The position numbers and the translations under genes are program-made. A DNA stretch of 64,000 bases, from assembly GCF_900109955.1 (NCBI RefSeq), contig NZ_FOJB01000001.1, positions 2,046,001 to 2,110,000 of the forward strand, read 5' to 3'. Source of the DNA: Aliiroseovarius sediminilitoris (GTDB taxonomy: Bacteria; Pseudomonadota; Alphaproteobacteria; Rhodobacterales; Rhodobacteraceae). Shown piece by piece: positions 10,031 to 19,045 of the stretch (positions within the stretch are counted from its first letter, which is position 1; every line of letters starts with the position of its first letter). Under the pieces are notes generated by a model, which worked only from the letters and a program-made list of their open reading frames with translations, was not told where the DNA came from and did not search any database.

Positions 10031-10489
10031 TCATATCCAACGACGCACCTGTCCCGCCCAATCGCTGAATGCGGGGCCGAATTTGGCCGAAAGCGTCGCT
10101 TCTTCCCATAAAATGAACCGCTTGGTGATGATGGTGGTGAATACGGGCACCAACAGAAGGGCTGGCAGCACGTCCCACCTAAGTATAAGACCTGTCAGGA
10201 TCATCGCATCGCCCAGATAGATCGGATTTCGCGTCCAGCGGTAGATGCCACGCTTTAACAGAACCGTCGGCTGCTCACCCGGGATGACAGTGGTGCGGGC
10301 ACGCCTGAATTCCCACATCGCGACACCCAGCAGACCAAGCCCAAGCACAATCAGCAGGTTGCCAAGCCCAAAGGTCACGCCCAGCCCGAAGCCCAACCCC
10401 GGCACAACCCGGTCCAACCCATAGGCCAGCGCGATCATCGTCAACAGCCAGACCGGCGGCATATCAAGCCAACGGGTGAATTGTGTCAT
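10031..10489 (-). CDS. Isoprenylcysteine carboxyl methyltransferase-family membrane protein
   Basis: A 152-residue integral membrane protein with four or so helices and the family signature GIYRWTRNPIYLGDAMILTG near residues 90-110, followed by a conserved acidic FILWEEATLSAKFGPAFSDW tail. The ICMT/PEMT-like family methylates small or lipid substrates with S-adenosylmethionine; the substrate here is unknown. The start MTQFTRWLDMPP has a GGAAGG sequence about ten bases upstream. An in-frame ATG ten codons earlier is possible. It is divergent from kynU, with 141 bp between them. Confidence 0.8.
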   Translation of the reverse strand: MTQFTRWLDMPPVWLLTMIALAYGLDRVVPGLGFGLGVTFGLGNLLIVLGLGLLGVAMWEFRRARTTVIPGEQPTVLLKRGIYRWTRNPIYLGDAMILTGLILRWDVLPALLLVPVFTTIITKRFILWEEATLSAKFGPAFSDWAGQVRRWI

Positions 10490-10630
10490 AGGGGTGCCGC
10501 CTTCCGGTCGTTTCATGTTGCGAAAGTTGTAATGGATCGGGTGTGATGTGCAACGCCGATTGCACGGATATGACCTTGCCGTCAGCAAGGAAACCCATAC
10601 TCTGCCACCGAACCGCGACCGGAGCATCAC

Positions 10631-11833
10631 ATGACCGATTTCAGCGCCACCAAACGGCTTTTTACCCTGCCAGATGGCGTGACCTATCTGGACGGCAACT
10701 CGCTTGGTCCTCTGCCGGTTGCCGCGCGGGATCGGGTGGTGTCCTGCCTGCGCGATGAATGGGGCGAGTTGCTGATCACCGGGTGGAACAAGGCCGGCTG
10801 GATGGCGCAGCCGCGCGCCCTGGGCGACCGGATCGGTCGGTTGATCGGGGCCGCGCCGGGCACGACGGTGGTGGGCGACACCCTGTCGATCAAGGTCTAT
10901 CAGGCGCTGGCCTCGGCGTTGACACTGCGACCCGGTCGCCGCGTGATCCTGTCGGACAGCGGCAATTTCCCCACCGATCTCTATATGGCCGAGGGGCTGG
11001 TGCGGTCGCTGGATCAAGGACACCGGATCGAAACCCCTGCCCCGGAAGACGTTGGCGACCGCATCACATCGATCGGTGACGACCTTGCCGTTCTGATGTT
11101 GACCGAAGTGGATTACCGCACCGGGCGGCGACACGACATGGCCGCGCTGATCAAGGCGGCACACAAGGTCGGCGCGCTGGTGATCTGGGATCTGGCCCAT
11201 TCGGCCGGTGCTTTCCCGGTCGATGTGGCGGGCGCGGATGCGGATTTCGCTGTTGGCTGCACCTATAAATACCTCAATGGCGGCCCCGGCGCGCCCGCGT
11301 TCATCCATGTGGCACCACGCCTTGCCGATCGGGTGCAGCCCGCGCTGTCAGGATGGCTGGGTCACGACGCGCCCTTTGCCTTCGACCCTGACTATCGCCC
11401 CGGCCCCGGCATCGAGCGGATGCGCGTCGGCACACCGCCGGTTCTGCAAATGGCGGCACTGGAGGCAGCGTTGGATATCTGGGATCAGGTGGACATGGAC
11501 GCCCTGCGCGCCCAGTCGGTTGCGCTGTGCGAGCGGTTCATTGAGGGGGTCGAGGCCAGTTGCCCTGACCTGACCCTTGCCAGCCCACGCGAGGCCGCGA
11601 TGCGCGGCTCACAGGTGAGTTTTCGATTTGAACATGGCTATGCCGCCATGCAGGCGCTGATCGCGCGCAGCGTGATCGGAGATTTCCGCGCCCCGGACAT
11701 CATACGCTTCGGCTTCACGCCGCTTTATATTGACAACGGGGATGTCGACCGGGCCGTGGCCACGCTGTCAGACATCATGGCGACCCGCCAATGGGACCGG
11801 CCCGAGTATCACACCCGGGCCGCCGTGACCTGA
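10631..11833 (+). CDS. kynU: Kynureninase
   Basis: A 400-residue PLP-dependent enzyme that cleaves L-kynurenine to anthranilate and alanine in tryptophan catabolism. Diagnostic stretches are YLDGNSLGPLP at the N-terminus, SDSGNFPTDLYMAEGL, WDLAHSAGAFPVD (PLP phosphate/ring contacts) and CTYKYLNGGPGAPAF, where Lys213 should form the Schiff base. The C-terminal IRFGFTPLYI is also typical. A GGAG lies seven bases before the ATG. The tryptophan 2,3-dioxygenase and formamidase genes that often accompany kynU are not in the window; the next gene, pirin, is convergent and only three bases away. Confidence 0.95.
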   Translation: MTDFSATKRLFTLPDGVTYLDGNSLGPLPVAARDRVVSCLRDEWGELLITGWNKAGWMAQPRALGDRIGRLIGAAPGTTVVGDTLSIKVYQALASALTLRPGRRVILSDSGNFPTDLYMAEGLVRSLDQGHRIETPAPEDVGDRITSIGDDLAVLMLTEVDYRTGRRHDMAALIKAAHKVGALVIWDLAHSAGAFPVDVAGADADFAVGCTYKYLNGGPGAPAFIHVAPRLADRVQPALSGWLGHDAPFAFDPDYRPGPGIERMRVGTPPVLQMAALEAALDIWDQVDMDALRAQSVALCERFIEGVEASCPDLTLASPREAAMRGSQVSFRFEHGYAAMQALIARSVIGDFRAPDIIRFGFTPLYIDNGDVDRAVATLSDIMATRQWDRPEYHTRAAVT

Positions 11834-11836
11834 GCG

Positions 11837-12748
11837 TCAGTGCGCAGGCTGAATGAACGTCCCGTTGCGCAGATCGGCCATCGCCTGCCGCAGTTCGTCT
11901 TTGGTGTTCATCACGATGGGACCGTGCCACGCCACGGGCTCGCGGATCGGCGCACCGGCGACCAGCAAGAACCGAACGCCTTCGGGTCCGGCCTGCACGC
12001 GCACGTCGTCACCCGCACCAAAGCGCACCACGGTGCGGTTGCCCGACAGGTCGCGAATGTTGACCTCCTGCCCCATGACCTCTTTTTCCAACAGCACACC
12101 CTGCGGCGCAGCAGCATCCGTGAAGGCACCGGCCCCTTCGAACACATAGGCAAATGCCTGGCGACGCGTGTCGATCGGGAAGGTCTTGGTTATGCCCGCC
12201 GGGACGCTCACATCCAGATAAAGCGGATCGGCGGCAATCCCATCAACGGGACCGGACTTGCCCCAGAAATCCCCCACGACCACGCGCACCTTGGTGCCGT
12301 CGTCTTCCTCGATCACCGGAATTTCGACCGATGGCACGTCCTGATACTTCGGCGCGGTCATCTTCAGATCGCGCGGCAGGTTGGCCCAAAGCTGGAACCC
12401 GTGCATCTGCCCCTTGGTGTTTGCGTGCGGCATTTCCTGATGCATGATCCCCGACCCTGCGGTCATCCACTGAATATCGCCCGCGCCAAGACGCCCTGCG
12501 TTGCCAAGGCTGTCCTCGTGCTCGACCTCACCGGCCAGAACATAGGTGATCGTTTCGATCCCCCGGTGCGGATGCCAGGGAAAGCCCTTTTCGGACAGAC
12601 GCGGATCGTCGTTGCGGAAATCGTCAAACAACAGGAATGGGTCATAGGCTTCCGGCTCGTGAAAGCCAAAGGCACGATGCAGGTGAACACCCGCGCCTTC
12701 CAGCGTGGGTTTCGACTGGGTGGCCGACAAAACGGGACGAATGGACAT
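11837..12748 (-). CDS. Pirin family protein
   Basis: A 303-residue bicupin. The N-terminal cupin carries the metal-binding pattern of pirins, PWHPHRGIETITYVLAGEVEHEDSLG (two His here) with SGIMHQEMP (the third His and a Glu), so the iron site looks intact. The C-terminal Pirin_C domain follows from about residue 180. Bacterial pirins are reported as quercetinase-like dioxygenases or redox-sensitive regulators; the role here cannot be told from sequence. It ends three bases from the convergent kynU, so the two mRNAs may overlap. Confidence 0.92.
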   Translation of the reverse strand: MSIRPVLSATQSKPTLEGAGVHLHRAFGFHEPEAYDPFLLFDDFRNDDPRLSEKGFPWHPHRGIETITYVLAGEVEHEDSLGNAGRLGAGDIQWMTAGSGIMHQEMPHANTKGQMHGFQLWANLPRDLKMTAPKYQDVPSVEIPVIEEDDGTKVRVVVGDFWGKSGPVDGIAADPLYLDVSVPAGITKTFPIDTRRQAFAYVFEGAGAFTDAAAPQGVLLEKEVMGQEVNIRDLSGNRTVVRFGAGDDVRVQAGPEGVRFLLVAGAPIREPVAWHGPIVMNTKDELRQAMADLRNGTFIQPAH

Positions 12749-12811
12749 GGTATCCCCCTTTCAGAAGGTCATGTGGCGTTTGCTTTTATCTAGGGACGAC
12801 CCGTTCATTCT

Positions 12812-12862
12812 ACAATTGCGCGCAGTTTAACAGTGGTCGCGCATTATTGCACAATTCGCGCG
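12812..12862. promoter_or_regulatory. Two near-identical 12-bp direct repeats in the pirin-EEP divergent gap
   Basis: ACAATTGCGCGC (12812) and ACAATTCGCGCG (12851) stand in the same orientation, about 39 bp or four helical turns apart, between the divergent pirin and EEP genes. The spacing fits a pair of regulator sites seen on one DNA face. This is an inference from sequence similarity only. Confidence 0.3.
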
Positions 12863-12926
12863 TGGGGAAGCGCGCGCAGTCCATTCGTGCTATGCTTGCA
12901 GAATTACTGTATCGATTGAGGCAACG

Positions 12927-14120
12927 ATGGCCCAAAAATTCTCCGACGTCGAATGGCTTGAGATCGAGGCGCATCTGGACGCGGCCCTTGCCCAAGACCC
13001 CGAAGCCTATGGCCTGCCAGAGAGGCGCGACGGGTCGGTCATCCTGATGTCATGGAACATCCGCAAATTTGGCGCGGTGGCAGATCGCGACGGGCCAAAG
13101 AAAAGCCCCGGCGCAACACGGATGATTGAACGGATCGCCGCACAGGCCGACCTGCTTTCGATACAGGAACAACAAGACGATACCGGCGCACTGGACGCAC
13201 TGGTCGCCGCGCTTAACCCCAACTATGGCGTAATTTACAGCGACGTGACCGGGCGCAGTCCCGGCTATAAGGGTATGTCGGAACGCTTTGCCTATCTGTT
13301 TCGTCATGACCGCGTCCGGCTCGGTCATCTGGCCTCGGACCTGTCCTATGACCGCACGGCGATCGCCGCGAACATGAACGAGGCGCTGAAAGCGTCCTTT
13401 GATACCAGCGTGCCGGGTCAGGACGACCCCGGCTATCTGGAGCAGTTGATGACCTGGGTTCAAAACACCACGCGCCTCATGGGGTCGCAGTTTTCCAAAT
13501 TCGTGCAGTTTATCCGCAGCCCTTATCTGGTCGAATTTCGGATCGACGGACCGGATGGGCAGTATGAAATCTATGCGGTCAACGCGCATCTGGTTTCTGG
13601 CAAGAAGACCGAGCGCGAGCAGGAGTTCTTCGCCCTGCTGGAGTGGTTGCTGCATGACAGCCGCAAGACGGTCAGCGAACGCGGCAAGATCATCATGATC
13701 ATGGGCGATCTGAACCTGGATTTTGACAGTTCAAACGAAGACAGGCGTTTGGGAATCGAAAACTACGTCACCGGGATCAACGCGAAACGGCGGCTGGATG
13801 CCAAGGTGAACTTCCCGTTCCTTGATGGCGCGTTCAACACCAACGCCCGACGCACCCAGACTTATGACCATATCGCGTGGCTTGCCGACGACACGCGCCT
13901 GCCACGTGGGCGTCATAACGCCCTGGCGGGCACGCTTGGCCCGGATCAGTTCGATTATGGCATGTTTGATTTCACACAATTGTTCATGGATGCCGGCCCC
14001 GGTCTTTTGCCCGATGGAACCCCCGATTACGCGCGGTTTGCGCACGACCTGTCAGACCATATGCCGATCTGGGTCAGACTGCCCCGACCGAACGCGGGGC
14101 AGCACCGGTTTACGGTGTGA
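12927..14120 (+). CDS. Endonuclease/exonuclease/phosphatase (EEP) superfamily protein
   Basis: A 397-residue protein with all the EEP catalytic motifs: SWNIRKFG (42-49), the metal-binding Glu in SIQEQ (78-82), RFAYLFRHD, AVNAHLVSGK, MGDLNLDF (259-266), TYDHIA (312-317) and the final SDHMPIWV with its catalytic Asp-His. The fold covers Mg-dependent DNases, phosphodiesterases and lipid phosphatases. An insertion of about 80 residues between the RFAYLFR strand and the AVNAH strand (MNEALKASFDTS onward) is larger than in minimal members. No signal peptide is seen, so it is probably cytoplasmic. Its 3' end overlaps the convergent TadE-like gene by 11 bp. Confidence 0.85.
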   Translation: MAQKFSDVEWLEIEAHLDAALAQDPEAYGLPERRDGSVILMSWNIRKFGAVADRDGPKKSPGATRMIERIAAQADLLSIQEQQDDTGALDALVAALNPNYGVIYSDVTGRSPGYKGMSERFAYLFRHDRVRLGHLASDLSYDRTAIAANMNEALKASFDTSVPGQDDPGYLEQLMTWVQNTTRLMGSQFSKFVQFIRSPYLVEFRIDGPDGQYEIYAVNAHLVSGKKTEREQEFFALLEWLLHDSRKTVSERGKIIMIMGDLNLDFDSSNEDRRLGIENYVTGINAKRRLDAKVNFPFLDGAFNTNARRTQTYDHIAWLADDTRLPRGRHNALAGTLGPDQFDYGMFDFTQLFMDAGPGLLPDGTPDYARFAHDLSDHMPIWVRLPRPNAGQHRFTV

Positions 14121-14766
14121 CAGGTACCGGGCACGGGTTCGCCGCCGTATCATAACAGAGTGTCTGATACTCGCGCGGGCTTGTGACGACCACATGTTCT
14201 GTGTTGCGCGGATATATCCCGGTCCAGAACCCGGCAAATGGCGGTTCATATTTCGCGACGGTTTCCACAACGATCAGTTCTTCACCATCATACATCTTGG
14301 GAATATGTGGTCCCAGATACTGTCGCATCGTTGCTTGCGTATGGCCTGTGATACCGCTGTTATAACTGGCCTGAGAATCGCCAGGGTCCAGGGTCAGCTT
14401 ACGCGGGATCGCGTCATTGCATTCCGCAGAAGTGAGTTCACATTTCACGACCGTCACACGCACCCAGCTTTCTTCTTTCGAACGCGACATATATTCAAAC
14501 AGTTCGTCCAGCCCTTCCAATATGGTGCGGTCATATTTATCAATTCGGGACAAATAATCCGAGATCGCATAGTTCGCTTTCAGCGCAAGGCTTTGATGGC
14601 GATAAGCATCGAAATAGGTGTGCAACGCTTGCAGGCCGAACAGAAGCAGCGGCAAAATGATGACGCTTTCGACTGTCACCGTGCCGCGCTCGGTCCGGGC
14701 AAACAGGGATAGACGCCGACCCGCGGCAGAACGCATTTTATCAAGGAATGTGTTTGTCATGCTCAT
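14110..14766 (-). CDS. TadE/TadG-like pilus-assembly protein (last of three)
   Basis: A 218-residue protein with a basic N-terminal leader, the GTVTVESVIILPLLLFGLQA hydrophobic segment (about residues 28-47) with the Glu expected five residues into pseudopilin-type segments, and a long extracytoplasmic part. Four Cys are present in the distal half (KCELTSAEC and LCYDTAANPC), fitting two disulfides outside the membrane. TadE-like minor pseudopilins work with Flp pilus machines. It follows the next TadE-like gene by two bases, so the two are coupled. Confidence 0.75.
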   Translation of the reverse strand: MSMTNTFLDKMRSAAGRRLSLFARTERGTVTVESVIILPLLLFGLQALHTYFDAYRHQSLALKANYAISDYLSRIDKYDRTILEGLDELFEYMSRSKEESWVRVTVVKCELTSAECNDAIPRKLTLDPGDSQASYNSGITGHTQATMRQYLGPHIPKMYDGEELIVVETVAKYEPPFAGFWTGIYPRNTEHVVVTSPREYQTLCYDTAANPCPVPVTP

Positions 14767-14768
14767 CC

Positions 14769-15299
14769 CTATGGTTCGTTCACAAAGGTTGACACCGCGA
14801 CAATCGACACCCCACCCGACGGGTCTCGCGGCAAGCCCATAACATACGGCGTCGTTGCAAAGAACGGATCACGGATAAGACAGGCACGCACCAGCATCAA
14901 ATCGCCCCCACCACCGGGTGAATAGCTGGTCAGGGGTTTGATATTCTCGGCGCGATCGACGCAGGGGATTGGTCCCGTCGGCAGGGACCAACTGCCTTGA
15001 TCAACCAGTCGCAGATCGACCGATATCTCTTCTTCGCAGTTCCTGAACAGGATCGTGTCTTGGCAAATCGCCTTTTTCAGATCGGCAAGATTGGCAGGGC
15101 GGCTGATACCCAGCCGTAAATCGCGCACATTCAAATCCAGCGCGCGTTCCAGCATCATGGAGCGCATCCCGTAAAAGCTCAGCTCGAACGATGTCAGGAA
15201 CAAGGTCATGAACAAGGGGAACCAGATCACGAATTCGACGGTCGAGCTGCCATCGGACGCGCGCAGCCGCCGCCAATATGCCTGCAATACCTGTTTCAT
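14769..15299 (-). CDS. TadE family minor pseudopilin-like protein
   Basis: A 176-residue protein: a short basic leader, GSSTVEFVIWFPLFMTLFLT (about 17-36) as the single membrane segment with the conserved Glu of TadE proteins, then an extracytoplasmic region with four Cys. The SSTVEF start of the segment is the TadE signature. It is the middle gene of a three-gene set, VWA protein, TadE, TadE-like, all on the minus strand. The prepilin peptidase, secretin and ATPase of a Tad system are not in the window, so the partner machine must be encoded elsewhere if it exists. Confidence 0.8.
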   Translation of the reverse strand: MKQVLQAYWRRLRASDGSSTVEFVIWFPLFMTLFLTSFELSFYGMRSMMLERALDLNVRDLRLGISRPANLADLKKAICQDTILFRNCEEEISVDLRLVDQGSWSLPTGPIPCVDRAENIKPLTSYSPGGGGDLMLVRACLIRDPFFATTPYVMGLPRDPSGGVSIVAVSTFVNEP

Positions 15300-15394
15300 T
15301 CGTTACATTCCGTTCTACGTTTCGCCACGATCCGGGCGCAAAAGAAAACACGTGGTTGTTTTGGGCCGCACTTCACACGCACGGCCCTGCCGTG

Positions 15395-17224
15395 TCAGTT
15401 GATCAACCGCAGCTTGTTGATGTCCGCAGCGATTTTCGAGAACACTTGCGACAGGTTCACGCTGCTATCACCCTTCGTCACCTTGTAGTGCAGGCGCTTG
15501 CCACCTTTCACAGATGCACAGGATTCCAGCGAGCTTGTGTCCGTCGACGAGCTTGTCTCCATCTCGATCGTATAGATCGTCATCCCGGCGTTCTTCGCAG
15601 CGGTGCATTGATCCCTCAAGCGTTCATCAATATCGCCGATATTGGCCGCATCACCGTCCGAGTTGTTGCTGTTCGAGATCAAGCGCCCAGGGTCTCCCAG
15701 CCAGCTAAACCGTTCGACATAGCCCCAGACATAATCCCTTTTCCAGAAGTTCTGCCAGGACAGGCGGGTCGGTTCAGCGACGCGTGGCTCTTCCCACCAG
15801 CTGGTCCCCGTTTCGGTTGCGCAGACATCGTCATAGGGATAGCCAAAACAATCGTTGGGATCATCTCCGAACGGTTTGTCATGCCATTCTGTCCGTGGGG
15901 TGCTTCTTGACCCACGATAATAGAACCATTGGTACTGATCTGTGCTGGCCCTATAGACCGACATGATTTCGCGTTCTTTGTCCCGGCCCTTGCTGTCCTT
16001 GTAAGGTGCCATGGTCAGCCAGAAGGGCGAAGGCCCGGTGCGATACCCGTCATAAACATAGTGGTGGTTGGTGTTCTGACCATCTGTCATCAACACCAGA
16101 AACTTTGACGAAGACGTCGTGGCCGGATTATAGGGGCGTCCGGCGAAATTGCTGTTCACCACGCCGTCACCGATCAGGCTGGTGATCGCCGGTTGTGCCT
16201 CTTGATGCAGAAGGGCCGCGCCCCATTTCACACCGATGTCAATCGCGGTGTCGCCCTCCGCTTGCAACGCCTGGATCTTGGTTTTCATTACCGTTGGCGA
16301 AACCTCAAACGGTACGACTTCGCGCCAGGAATCCGTATGGCAGGACAGATAAGCATCAGAGTTGGTGTTCTTGTAGCTTCCGCCATACCGATAGAATTTC
16401 GCCGCCTGGCGAATAATCCGATTCGGATCCAGAATCGGATCGGCATCCGACTTTATGCCCGCTTGGTTGAATTGTTCATCCAGAAATGTTGCACAATAGG
16501 CATCGGTCTGTGCATCCAGACGGTTGAATTTGGTCAGCAAGGTCTGCCCCACATTCACCTGCGTCGAATATGGCACCAGAGAGATTGACGTCTTGAAGTT
16601 GTCAATCGTGCAATCTGTCGACGTGCTGCCGTCATTGGGGTTACACAGCAGCAGGTTCGAAAACTCTGTCGCGGCCTTACGCAATTCATAGATCTTCGAA
16701 TTCCCTGTTGTCGCATTGTCTTTCATCGAACCAGAGACATCCACGACCAGCGAAATCTCGGTCAGCTGGTTGATCTTGGCGGCCCCACCGCTGGCAGGTG
16801 CGTTCATGTAATCGACACCGACAGCACCCAGAAACGGCATGCCGACATTCATATTGGCGGTGGCCGTCACCATCGTGCCGTCAGACGCGACTGTGACCTT
16901 CACATCTTCTTTCTTGATATAGTTCCCCAGCCCGGACCGGGCGAAGTAATCCATCACGACATCTTTTCGGTCGTTTTCCTGATCGGGATGGGCGGCGGCC
17001 AGAAGCGCGCGATCCATCGTTGCCTGAAGGCGGGTGCGCTGAAGCTCGTATCGCATCAGATCGACGGACAGGCCGGACACGATCAGCAGCGTGATGAACA
17101 GAAACATAGCAAGGATGAACATCGCGCCATCCTCGTCATCCGCAAATTTGCCGATCCGTCCCAAGCGAGCTTGCCTGGCCAGCCTAGATTTCATAATCCC
17201 CAAGCGGTCACTATGTCGCGCCAT
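15395..17224 (-). CDS. TadG-like pilus-assembly protein with von Willebrand A domain
   Basis: A 609-residue protein. Residues 30-55 hold the TadG-type segment, DEDGAMFILAMFLFITLLIV, preceded by an Arg-rich cytoplasmic leader. A VWA domain starts near 155 with ISLVVDVSGSMK: the DVSGS at 162-166 is an intact metal-ion-dependent adhesion motif. A further FLVLMTDGQNTN and a C-terminal DQCTAAKNAGMTIYTIEME complete the fold. The ATG at 17224 is chosen because a GGAAGGGAG sits six bases before it. The large Trp/Tyr-rich insert in the middle of the VWA domain (about residues 380-510) is unusual. It heads the three-gene operon. Confidence 0.82.
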   Translation of the reverse strand: MARHSDRLGIMKSRLARQARLGRIGKFADDEDGAMFILAMFLFITLLIVSGLSVDLMRYELQRTRLQATMDRALLAAAHPDQENDRKDVVMDYFARSGLGNYIKKEDVKVTVASDGTMVTATANMNVGMPFLGAVGVDYMNAPASGGAAKINQLTEISLVVDVSGSMKDNATTGNSKIYELRKAATEFSNLLLCNPNDGSTSTDCTIDNFKTSISLVPYSTQVNVGQTLLTKFNRLDAQTDAYCATFLDEQFNQAGIKSDADPILDPNRIIRQAAKFYRYGGSYKNTNSDAYLSCHTDSWREVVPFEVSPTVMKTKIQALQAEGDTAIDIGVKWGAALLHQEAQPAITSLIGDGVVNSNFAGRPYNPATTSSSKFLVLMTDGQNTNHHYVYDGYRTGPSPFWLTMAPYKDSKGRDKEREIMSVYRASTDQYQWFYYRGSRSTPRTEWHDKPFGDDPNDCFGYPYDDVCATETGTSWWEEPRVAEPTRLSWQNFWKRDYVWGYVERFSWLGDPGRLISNSNNSDGDAANIGDIDERLRDQCTAAKNAGMTIYTIEMETSSSTDTSSLESCASVKGGKRLHYKVTKGDSSVNLSQVFSKIAADINKLRLIN

Positions 17225-17542
17225 TTCGAACTCCCTTCCCATGCCCCCGCACGGTAAAACTCGTAAACCAGAACACGGTTTAACCTTTTGGTAGATTATC
17301 AATGGCTGTGGCGAAACTAAGGCATTTTTATAGCAAATGTGATTTTGTCAGTGGAAAGACACAATATTGTTCGCATTGACGCGACAGAAGCGGCAAGCGG
17401 CGACTTCTGACCCGACTTTCGCACCAATTGCCGGGCGATTGCGGGGGTGGCTTTGGTGGCAATTAAGCCTAACCTGTTCCAAGAAGCGTCGCAGAAGGTT
17501 GATTCTGCGGCAGTGCAGAAAAGACCGCAGAGGTGCAAAAAG
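17225..17542. other. Divergent promoter region between the TadG-like gene and gdh
   Basis: These 318 bp hold no convincing gene. Towards the left it is AT-rich, as expected of a promoter. Two inverted repeats are visible, AGAAG with CTTCT around 17388-17408 and CCAATTGCC with GGCAATT around 17422-17465, and may be control sites for either gene. The reading frame open upstream of gdh does not look like glutamate dehydrogenase sequence. Confidence 0.5.
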
Positions 17543-18982
17543 ATGGCTGATATGGCTAATATCAAAGAGCCGAGTTTCCGCGATTCCGTAAACCTGATGT
17601 TCGACCGCGCGGTCGCATTGATGGATATTCCCACAGGGTTGAAAGAGAAAATCCGCGTGTGCAATTCGACCTATACGGTTCGGTTTGGCGTGCGGCTAAG
17701 GGGGGAAATTCGCACCTTCACCGGATACAGATCCGTCCATTCCGAACATATGGAACCGGTCAAGGGCGGCATTCGCTATGCCTCGGCCGTGAACCAGGAC
17801 GAGGTCGAGGCGCTGGCCGCCCTGATGACGTTCAAATGTGCGCTTGTGGAAACACCCTTTGGCGGATCGAAAGGTGGGTTATGCATCGAGCCGCGCGATT
17901 ATGAAGAGCACGAGTTGGAGTTGATCACGCGTCGCTTCGCCTATGAGCTGGCCAAGCGCGACCTGATCAACCCGTCGCAGAACGTCCCTGCCCCCGATAT
18001 GGGCACGGGCGAGCGCGAAATGGCGTGGATCGCCGACCAATACGCGCGCATGAATACAACCGACATCAACGCACGCGCCTGCGTCACCGGCAAACCCACC
18101 CATGCCGGCGGGATTGCGGGCCGGGTCGAGGCCACCGGGCGCGGCGTGCAATACGCCCTGCGCGAGTTTTTCCGCCATCCCGAGGATGTCGCGATCGCAA
18201 ACCTGTCCGGCAAGCTGGAAGGCAAACGCATCGTTGTGCAAGGGTTGGGGAATGTGGGCTATCACGCCGCCAAGTTTCTGTCAGAAGCGGACGGAGCGAA
18301 AATCGTCGGGATCATTGAACGCGACGGTGCCCTGGTCAATGACGAGGGTCTGGATGTCGAAGCCGTTCACCAGTGGATCGTGCAGCACGGCTGCGTGAAA
18401 GGGTTTGGTGACGCCAAATACCTTGAGGACGGTGCAAAAGTTCTTGAAACCGATTGCGACATCCTGATCCCTGCGGCGCTTGAGGGCGTGATCAACCTGT
18501 CCAATGCGGACCGCATTCAAGCACCTTTGATCATCGAAGCAGCCAACGGCCCGCTGACCTCGGGTGCGGATGAGGTTCTGCGCAAAAAAGGCACGGTAAT
18601 CATTCCTGACCTGTATGCCAACGCAGGCGGTGTGACCGTCAGTTACTTTGAATGGGTCAAGAACCTGAGCCATATCCGGTTTGGCCGGATGCAGCGGCGT
18701 CAGGAAGAAGCCCGTCACCAACTGGTGGTGGACGAGTTGGAACGGCTGGACCGTTACCTTGGCGATGCGTGGTCGATGACACCGCAATTCAAGGAAAAAT
18801 ACCTGCGCGGCGCGGATGAACTGGAGCTGGTCCGCTCGGGTCTGGATGACACGATGCGCACCGCCTATCAGGACATGCGCGAGGTCTGGCATGCCCGCGA
18901 TGATGTTGATGATCTGCGCATGGCGGCCTATATCGTGGCGATCAAGCGTGTGGCGGCAAGCTATCGCGCGAAGGGTCTGTAA
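17543..18982 (+). CDS. Glutamate dehydrogenase (Glu/Leu/Phe/Val family)
   Basis: A 479-residue protein. The dimerisation and substrate domain has MEPVKGGIRYA, the catalytic-lysine strand LMTFKCALVETPFGGSKGGL and the VPAPDMGTGEREMAWI block; the dinucleotide domain has VVQGLGNVGYHAAKFL. The C-terminal LIIEAANGPLT and DLYANAGGVTVSYFEW are standard. It interconverts glutamate and 2-oxoglutarate with ammonia in the cytoplasm. The ATG at 17543 has an AGAGG about nine bases upstream; a second ATG three codons on is possible, while the 32-codon upstream extension lacks family similarity. The coenzyme preference cannot be assigned. Confidence 0.93.
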   Translation: MADMANIKEPSFRDSVNLMFDRAVALMDIPTGLKEKIRVCNSTYTVRFGVRLRGEIRTFTGYRSVHSEHMEPVKGGIRYASAVNQDEVEALAALMTFKCALVETPFGGSKGGLCIEPRDYEEHELELITRRFAYELAKRDLINPSQNVPAPDMGTGEREMAWIADQYARMNTTDINARACVTGKPTHAGGIAGRVEATGRGVQYALREFFRHPEDVAIANLSGKLEGKRIVVQGLGNVGYHAAKFLSEADGAKIVGIIERDGALVNDEGLDVEAVHQWIVQHGCVKGFGDAKYLEDGAKVLETDCDILIPAALEGVINLSNADRIQAPLIIEAANGPLTSGADEVLRKKGTVIIPDLYANAGGVTVSYFEWVKNLSHIRFGRMQRRQEEARHQLVVDELERLDRYLGDAWSMTPQFKEKYLRGADELELVRSGLDDTMRTAYQDMREVWHARDDVDDLRMAAYIVAIKRVAASYRAKGL

Positions 18983-18985
18983 TCA

Positions 18986-19025
18986 TACGTCGCCCTCTTT
19001 GCAAAACTGTAAAGAAGGCGGCGTA
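18986..19025. terminator. Bidirectional terminator between gdh and the amidase gene
   Basis: A long stem, TACGTCGCC and TCTTT on one side against AAAGA and GGCGGCGTA on the other, with one mismatch and one G-T pair, closes on a ten-base loop (GCAAAACTGT). It begins three bases after the gdh stop and ends 20 bases before the stop of the convergent amidase gene, so it can stop both transcripts. Confidence 0.75.
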
Positions 19026-19045
19026 TCCACCTGATATATAATGTT

